From positions 10,439,501 to 10,503,500 of the forward strand of contig NC_084808.1 in NCBI RefSeq assembly GCF_963583255.1: a stretch of 64,000 nucleotides of DNA. Direction: 5' to 3'. The stretch is from Pyrus communis. Its lineage: Eukaryota; Streptophyta; Magnoliopsida; Rosales; Rosaceae. The notes beneath the pieces were generated by a model. That model was not told where the DNA came from. It made no database searches and saw only the letters and a list, made by a program, of their open reading frames with translations. Positions within the stretch are counted from its first letter, which is position 1; every line of letters begins with the position of its first letter. A program made the translations under genes and the position numbers. Shown here one piece after another: positions 57,880-64,000 of this stretch.

Positions 57880-59100
57880 TTTAAACTAACCTAAATAACA
57901 GATTAATTTGAACCAAATTAAACACGCAAGCGCACGAATCAATTGTAATAATATATGCAAATACGAGGTTGATCCCACATGGATTGCTTTAACACCAATT
58001 TAATCGATTAATCACGCTAGACTTTATTAAACAAATAAAGGATAAATTGAATTGAATAATTGAGTAATTGATTAAGACTAAAATTAACAAGAAAAAGAAA
58101 AGACAATTAATTAAAATAAACACACGACACAAAAAAGCATAAGGTTATGAATTCATCAATAACAATCCTATTTAGTTTTCCTAGAGCCAACTACTATCCA
58201 ATTACCATGCCAATTTTAAAGATTGTTCTTTCTAAGGTATGAATTAATCCGTGGTCAGGCATCAACTCTTGTATCTCTATATGATAATTCTATCATAATG
58301 ATTAGGCATACAATTAAACACATAAAAACCCATTAAGCATTGAAGAATCATGTCAACCAAGTAGGACTAGCTTGATATTGGCCATCCTCACTAGTTTGTC
58401 TACTCTTCTTAATCTTAATTCCAATAAACCTAATTGGTTAGTCATCCTCGTAGATTTATCTAAATATCTATATACAAAATTCCTAATGGTGATCAGTCAT
58501 TAGAAAATCCAAATGTAGAATAAAATACACACAAAGATTAAGAATATAACATGGTATATAATCGGATAACAATTAACAAAGTACTTTGCAAATATTCATG
58601 TCATGGCTTCATCATTAATCTTAGAAAATAACTTAGTTACAAATAGAAATAAAAATAAAAGAAAGATAGAACCCGGATTCCATGGCAAAGTACGTCCCTA
58701 AGCTCTTCCTCGCGAATTGTGGAGATGGTGAATGGTGTAGTGGTGTGGGTGACATGGGGATATCTAGAGAAAGCTTAGCTCGCCTTATTTATACTAGAAA
58801 AAAATCCTAAAAGGTCTAGAGAAATTCTCCTAAAATAAAACAAACTCCTAAACAATTAATGGCACAAACTAGGAAAGAATCCTTCTTGGCTTAGGAAACA
58901 CGTTAGCTGTCTTGCACGCCAGTTTTGGGGTGGATTTATCTTTTAAAAAAATTTGTAAAAATATGAGACACATAGCTTTGTATCTTATCTTTCCAAGCAT
59001 ATATCGCACGCCACTCAAAAAAATTAGGAAAACCATCAAATCGTCGTTCTCTCACAACTGCACAGTACTAACGGGAAAGCAACTTCTGCGGGATTAACTT
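57880..59100. other. Retrotransposon LTR-like segment
   Basis: The phrases ACACGCAAGCGCACGAATCA and GAGGTTGATCCCACATGG resemble a stretch seen in LTRs of many dicot Gypsy elements. It continues through AT-rich sequence to a TTATTTATACTAG motif (58787) and TTGCACGCCAGTTTTGG. No TG/CA ends or duplications were found, so limits are only approximate. Confidence 0.4.
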
Positions 59101-59435
59101 GCAAAACTGGAACGTTTGAATTCATAGAAAATTATGAAATTAGGACATAATGATCTTCAACTTGTTAGTTTCCTTCTCCAATTGGCCTTGCATCAAAACT
59201 CCACCGGAAAGTCGAATTATCACCAAAAATGTCATGGTGTGCAGATTGGCTGAAACTGAAAAAATGAAAGTAATAAATCAATCATCAACTTCTATGTCCT
59301 TTAGTTTCTAAATTTTAATGTACAAATTTAGTCTCCCTATCATACCAAACTAAAATTATTGTTTGGTTTGGTTTTGTCAATTTTAATTTTTAAAATGGTA
59401 AACCAAATTGATTCGGTTAGGTTCATTTTCGATTT

Positions 59436-59466
<31 letters not shown>

Positions 59467-59775
59467 AACCTGAAAATTGGACAGAGTCGCAATCGGGTAA
59501 GTTGCAGGTGCTTATGTGTCGCAGTCGTGGCAAATGGATCAAATAGTGTAGACTCCATGATCAATCCAAGTCGAATCGGTGGCAAAGGTGGACATGGCTC
59601 ATTGAGTATCCATTGGCTGGCATATAGAGAAAAGAGGAGAGAGAAGGTAGAGGCAAAGTTACATAGAAGGAGAAAGGAATAGAAAGAAGAGGTGATAGAA
59701 GGAAGAACTGAGAGCATTCCACCCCTAAAAAGCCCTCCGGGTAATAGGCAATTCAATCATCCAAGTGAATAGTAA

Positions 59776-60302
59776 CTGCTTTTAGGCGGCAGATCGAATA
59801 AAGGATCGGATAGGATTAGTTATACGGACTCGGGTGTTTGGCGTTCACTCGTACTAAATAAGCGCCGGATTAATTTAACCGGTCGGATAGGATAACACGG
59901 TATACACCCGCTTAATAAAACCAACCAAAACGCCCGGATTATTTAGTCGGGGAAGAAGAATATGGGAGAGAAAGGGAGGGAGTTTGGGGGGTGTGGCGGA
60001 GAGAGCTGGGGAACAATTATTTGGGATTCTTCTGCAGTCGGGGAAGAAGAAGGGAGAGAGAGGGAGGGTGTTTGGGGGGTGCGGAGAGATCTGGGAACAA
60101 AAAAATGATTTCACTTTTTAAATTTTTTTTTTTTAAGTTTGATTCCTCCTATCTAGTATAATATCAAACACAATATAAATAATTTGGTCACTAGTCCGAT
60201 ACTGTACCAAACACCTGACTAATTTAGTCAGTACTATCCGGTGGCTATTTATCCTATCCGACATAAATAGTCAGTACAGTCCGAGCTGCTAAACGAGGCC
60301 TT
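59776..60302. mobile_element. Inverted-repeat (MITE-like) element with internal duplication
   Basis: Left part GGATCGGATAGGATTAG and GGGTGTTTGG have counterparts on the other strand at the right (GTCGGATAGGATAAATAG, AGGTGTTTGG), and the end CTGCTAAACGAGGCCTTA is typical of such elements. In the centre a 91-bp unit starting GTCGGGGAAGAAGAA occurs twice (59946 and 60037) with small changes. Ends and target duplication are not resolved. Confidence 0.45.
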
Positions 60303-62064
60303 AGTGAACAATAATTGTCCAAATGCATCTCCACTTCTAAATTGAATAGCCCAAACAATTCGTATTCGTATTAAAATATTATTATTATTTTTTTTACAAT
60401 AATAAAAGATTAATTTAATTTTTATTTCGGATGATAATAAAAGATTGATTGAAAGTATTTGAAAATCTTTGAAAATATTGAAATGTGGTGTAAGGAGAAC
60501 ATGGTTAGGTATTTATAGAAAGAAAAAAAAAATTATATTTTGTATTTTTAATTAATTTTTATTAAATTTTTAATTGTAGCTGACGTCAGTCTTGCTTCAC
60601 ATGGCCTAGGAGGCTAGTCGCTTTTAGCCTAGGTGAGGCGGCATGGAGAAAGAAAGAAAGCGAAAGAAGATGGGAGAGAAGGAAGACGCGGCATGGAGAA
60701 TGAAGGCTTTCAATATATTTGGGCATGAAGTTGGGTTTACCAAATTTTGGATTGAAATTAGACTAATGTTTGACTTGGAATTAGATTTGAAAATGAATAC
60801 CCAACGTCATAAATAAATATTAATTTATCTACCATTCGGTTCTCTTCGTTTTGATTTTTGAATCACCAAAAACAAAACCGAACTATAGTCTTCAGTTTGG
60901 TTTAGTTTTTTAGTTTCCGTTCGGTTTTTAATCGGTTTGGTCTGTTTTGGTTTGATATTCGATCCCTTTTTTTTTCTTTCGGTTTTGAGTTTTCCAAGCC
61001 CACTCCTAATTGGAGCAGTAATCACCCTCTCCCTTTATATAAGATTTAGTTTGCTTTCATTTTTAAATGACATTAAATAAAAAGTTTATTTTGTTCAATT
61101 GTTCAAAAACATTTTTAACATCCAAGATTTTTTACACCCTACCACTGGAGCAAAATCGTTTTAGAACTTCGAATATTCTAATGAAAATTTCACCGGAGAT
61201 GTAAAAATCCATTTACATCTTCAATTTTTCATGTTTACACCGGAATGCCCTAAGAGCATGATGTGGAGTGTGATTGGAGATGAAATATTCCAACGTCTCC
61301 TTATATTTGGGCTAAAAGCTCATTTTGATAGTCCATTAATTGGAGAAGTTCTAAATTATAACAAATGTAAAGTTACACTATGATCATCCAAATTTATACT
61401 ATAAGGTTATATATTAACCGTACCGTTATACTTAATTACACATAGTGATGTTGGTATTATTGTAACAAAGTTGAAACTGTAATTTTACGTGTCATATTAC
61501 ACAGTAAATGCATAATATTATACTTGAACATAATTGTATTCCATTATGAACATTCAAAGTAAAATGGTACCAACCTTTTTTTTATCAAAGGGTAACCAGA
61601 AACTAACCATTTTAAAAAATATATACAATGTTGTGAGGATGGTTTCACTATATCCAAAATTAATATAGAAACTTTATTATTAATCAGAAACTAGCTAGAC
61701 GCTGCAGAATTTTGTAATCAGAGAGATATAATATACACGACTCATTGACAAACTGTAACTCATTCTATCGATTGATTAGAAAAGTCAAACAACAACTGAA
61801 AGCTTGATTCACTCCACTGATTTTGCTATATTACTTGCAACCTAAGCCTTGCCATTTTGTATTCCAACCTCGGCTTACCATCCCCCACCAGTCTCCGGTG
61901 GCCACAGCCTTGCCTTAGGCCATCTCCAATCGAAGGATCCAGAAGGTCAAAGGGTCGAAAATAGCCCGAAAACCGTCTCCAACCAAGGGATAGGCTAGAG
62001 GGCAGCCAGCCAAAAAAATCATCTTTCCTGTCGGTTATAACCAACAGGAATGCTTAAGAAAAAA

Positions 62065-62112
62065 ATTCAAATGCAACGGCTAGCTGACGTCAGCTAGCCG
62101 TTGCATTTGAAT
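62065..62112. repeat. Perfect 48-bp palindrome
   Basis: The 24-bp arm ATTCAAATGCAACGGCTAGC plus TGAC is followed with no spacer by its exact reverse complement. The centre is GACGTC. Confidence 0.97.
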
Positions 62113-62284
62113 ATATATATTTTTTTATTTTTACAGTTTTATTATTATTTTTAATTTACAAAATTTTTCCTATAACTTCTATTTTTCATATTTTTTTTTA
62201 AATTCCATTTTTTTCCTATAACTTCATCTTTTTTATACTTCTACAATGGCAGATGATGAAGATGATGTTGATTATGGATATTAA

Positions 62285-62465
62285 ATTTAAGTTGTTGTAG
62301 TTTTTAAATCTAAGTTAATGTTGTTTTCGAATTTAATTTGTAGTTTTTAAATTTAATTTGTCGTTTTTAAATTTTAGTTGTAGTTTTTAAATATAAGTTG
62401 TAGTTTTTAAATTTAAGTTGTTGTTTTTAAATTTAAGTTGTTGTAGTTTTTAAATTTAAATAATA
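62285..62465 (+). repeat. Degenerate tandem repeat, unit about 20 bp
   Basis: Seven or more copies of a unit close to TTGTAGTTTTTAAATTTAAG, varying in length and base content. Confidence 0.85.
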
Positions 62466-63515
62466 AATTATGTTTGGCCCTATAGCCCTCGGTTGGAGAC
62501 GGTTTTTTGTGACAGGGCTAAAACGAGCCCTCTGACCTTTTGGCCCTCGATTGGAGATGGAGGCAAATATGATCATGTACTGTTCATTAAAATATTAATA
62601 TCCTGGAGGGCCAAAGGGCTAAAACGAGCTCTCTGGCCAACCCTCAGTTGGAAATGGCCCTACGATCCCCTTTTGCGGCTAATCCCAGAAATTGGTAACC
62701 TTCCAGAATCTTCAGCCCGACTACCGACCCCCTCCCCTCCCCCCACCCTGAACTACATATAATATTTTCGAGGTTTATCCCTCTAGTTTGTTTCTTGTCA
62801 ATGACTTATTGTAGCCCGATGACCAAAGCCTAAACAGCAAAATGTATCACTAACACCAGTGACGGCCTCAGTGTTTAACCTAGGATAATCAATTAGGGAA
62901 ATTATACACATTAGTCCAAGATAAATTAGTTGTGATCACAAGTCACAAGCAAGACCAAATTTGAAATTCCCCTCACCTCTGGTCTCCTTTTGAATCAAAA
63001 GAAGGAAAAAAAAAAAAACAAATATGTATAATTAGATAAAAGTCCAACATGGATTGTTGAAAGTTAAGAGAACCCAATGGCAATGATATATATGCTTCAC
63101 AGCAATTATGTATATCTCTATTTCTAGGGAGAATTTATTGTGACCAACTAATCCATTTTATTGTGGTTTTCCAGCATACAAGGGCACTGGTTGTTTCATC
63201 ACCTACTCGCCATTGTTGCATCACATTATCAATATCCTTTATATCTAAAATTGATGCGTTACACTCACAAGAGGAACAGAAAGTTATTTACCAAACTTCT
63301 AATTAGACAATAATAAAACTATTCTTTTTCCTGTACAAGGATATATTTTACATTAAGGGAAGGGTCGGCTGAGGCACACAATTGACAATCTAATTTGGTA
63401 GCGGATTTGCCATCCACGAGATTTGGACATAAAAAACAATAAAGCCACACCAAGGGGCACATTGTTGGTGACGATGAAGAGCTTGAGGTTCCACAACAAG
63501 TAGCGACAGAAAGCT

Positions 63516-64000
63516 CTAAACTGCCCATCTTATGAAACCCCTTGCCAGCCTTTGTATCTTGGAGGGTTGAAAGTTGGCTAGGGCATCCATCGCGCTAGCC
63601 GATGAAGAAGCTGAAGTAGTTGACGAGGAAGAGAAGGAATTTGATGAGCCACACGAACAAAATTTCATATATTCCTCGTCACGCATGCACAAATCAGCCT
63701 GTTGACAAAATTGTTCCAACCCATTAACATTAACATTGTTATTACACTGATGAACCTTGTGAGTATTCTGGCAACTTTTCTTCTTCACCTTAATGTGATT
63801 CTTCTTCAACTTCTTCCAGAACGAACGCAATCTCGAATTTGTTAATGGCCCCGAATAATTAATATGCCTAGCCATGTTCATGCTTGGGCTTTGAGTAGCT
63901 GGATGCGGACCGATAACCATTGGAAGCTCAGCTGCATAATCATCAAAACGTTGTGGTTCCTCCTTATGTGCATCCAACTTTGGCTTGCCAGGTCTTGCTT
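63516..64000 (-). CDS. 3' part of an unrecognised gene, open to the right edge
   Basis: The minus-strand frame is open from the window edge (first codons read ARPGKPKLDAHKEEP) to a TAG at 63516, at least 161 codons, with no ATG before the edge. Visible features: PMVIGPHPATQSPS; a basic segment RLRSFWKKLKKNHIKVKKKS that could be a nuclear localisation signal; an Asn/Val run; a cysteine-bearing KFCSCGSS; a long Ser/Thr run; and the amphipathic C-terminus FQPSKIQRLARGFIRWAV. No known domain is recognised. Length, lack of stops and non-random composition favour a real last exon. A pseudogene or chance ORF is possible. Confidence 0.5.
   Translation of the reverse strand, partial: ARPGKPKLDAHKEEPQRFDDYAAELPMVIGPHPATQSPSMNMARHINYSGPLTNSRLRSFWKKLKKNHIKVKKKSCQNTHKVHQCNNNVNVNGLEQFCQQADLCMRDEEYMKFCSCGSSNSFSSSSTTSASSSASAMDALANFQPSKIQRLARGFIRWAV

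Larger units (their letters stand above)
61918..62659. mobile_element. MITE with GGCCATCTCCAA ends (copy 2), with nested ends
   Basis: Left end GGCCATCTCCAATCGAAGG; right end read inward GGCCATTTCCAACTGAGGG. Second-order ends lie inside (CCGTCTCCAACCAAGGG near 61973 and CTCGATTGGAGATGG near 62547-62561). Flanking trinucleotides are TTA and CTA. Inside are a perfect 48-bp palindrome, a 12-codon acidic ORF (62246-62284) and a roughly 20-bp TTTTTAAATTTAAGTTGTTG array. It is related to the element at 25112-25541 and has no transposase. Confidence 0.65.
56039..63515. other. Gene-free stretch with repeats
   Basis: No gene recognised. Contains microsatellites, poly(A)/(T) tracts (56979-56994, 57350-57374, 59438-59463), a retrotransposon-like segment at 57880-59100, inverted-repeat elements at about 59776-60302 and at 61918-62659, and AT-rich spacer. 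ORFs at 56065, 57074 and 59340 are crossed by microsatellites or homopolymers and look like chance. Confidence 0.5.

Overview
The window reads as nuclear DNA of a flowering plant (eudicot). The genes are split by short GT-AG introns, intergenic DNA is AT-rich, and retrotransposons and DNA transposons are nested in one another. Four 5S-carrying Cassandra elements and several small inverted-repeat elements resemble, from memory, repeats common in Rosaceae, probably the apple/pear tribe. The species is inference; no database was searched.

Only three well-supported host genes are complete, all on the minus strand. (1) A single-exon AP2/ERF transcription factor (RAP2-11/ERF087-like) at 4107-5039. 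(2) A nine-exon AINTEGUMENTA-like/PLETHORA gene, best matching AIL5/PLT5, at 30732-33670; the exons join in frame to 555 aa and include a 9-nt microexon. (3) A ten-exon replication protein A 32-kDa subunit gene (RPA2) at 39026-43566, 268 aa, whose last intron starts directly in a CT/GA microsatellite. The 3' end of an unrecognised minus-strand gene runs off the right edge (63516-64000), and there is a small glutamine-rich ORF at 35797-35991.

Layout. 1-1.7 kb: decayed Ty3/Gypsy pol. 4.1-5.2 kb: ERF gene with TATA box. 5.9-6.5 kb: complete Cassandra TRIM. 6.5-14.2 kb: gene-free old repeat DNA. 14.25-17.5 kb: very long solo LTR (TSD CTTCA) with a nested hAT-like element (8-bp TSD). 17.8-18.6 kb: decayed Copia gag. 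24.9-29.3 kb: CACTA-like element holding a MEI2-like gene fragment, a roughly 330-bp tandem array and a Cassandra solo LTR (TSD GCATA). 30.7-34.1 kb: AIL5. 34-39 kb: promoter-side DNA with long microsatellites. 39-43.6 kb: RPA2. 44.7-45.4 and 55.4-56.0 kb: two more Cassandra elements, minus strand. Between them at 45,995-55,077 is a 9.1-kb Ty3/Gypsy Tat-type element (TSD GTATT) with gag and integrase on the minus strand, reverse transcriptase deleted, and an extra spliced antisense ORF on the plus strand. 56-63.5 kb: gene-free repeats, including an inverted-repeat element with a perfect 48-bp palindrome.

The host genes do not form a pathway. ERF and AIL5 are both AP2-superfamily regulators but belong to different subfamilies, and RPA2 is a general DNA replication and repair factor. 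I found no CRISPR array, operon or tRNA gene. I did not find a convincing new biological system. The most unusual structures are the antisense ORF of the Tat-type element, the MEI2-fragment-carrying CACTA, and the RPA2 splice donor in a microsatellite.
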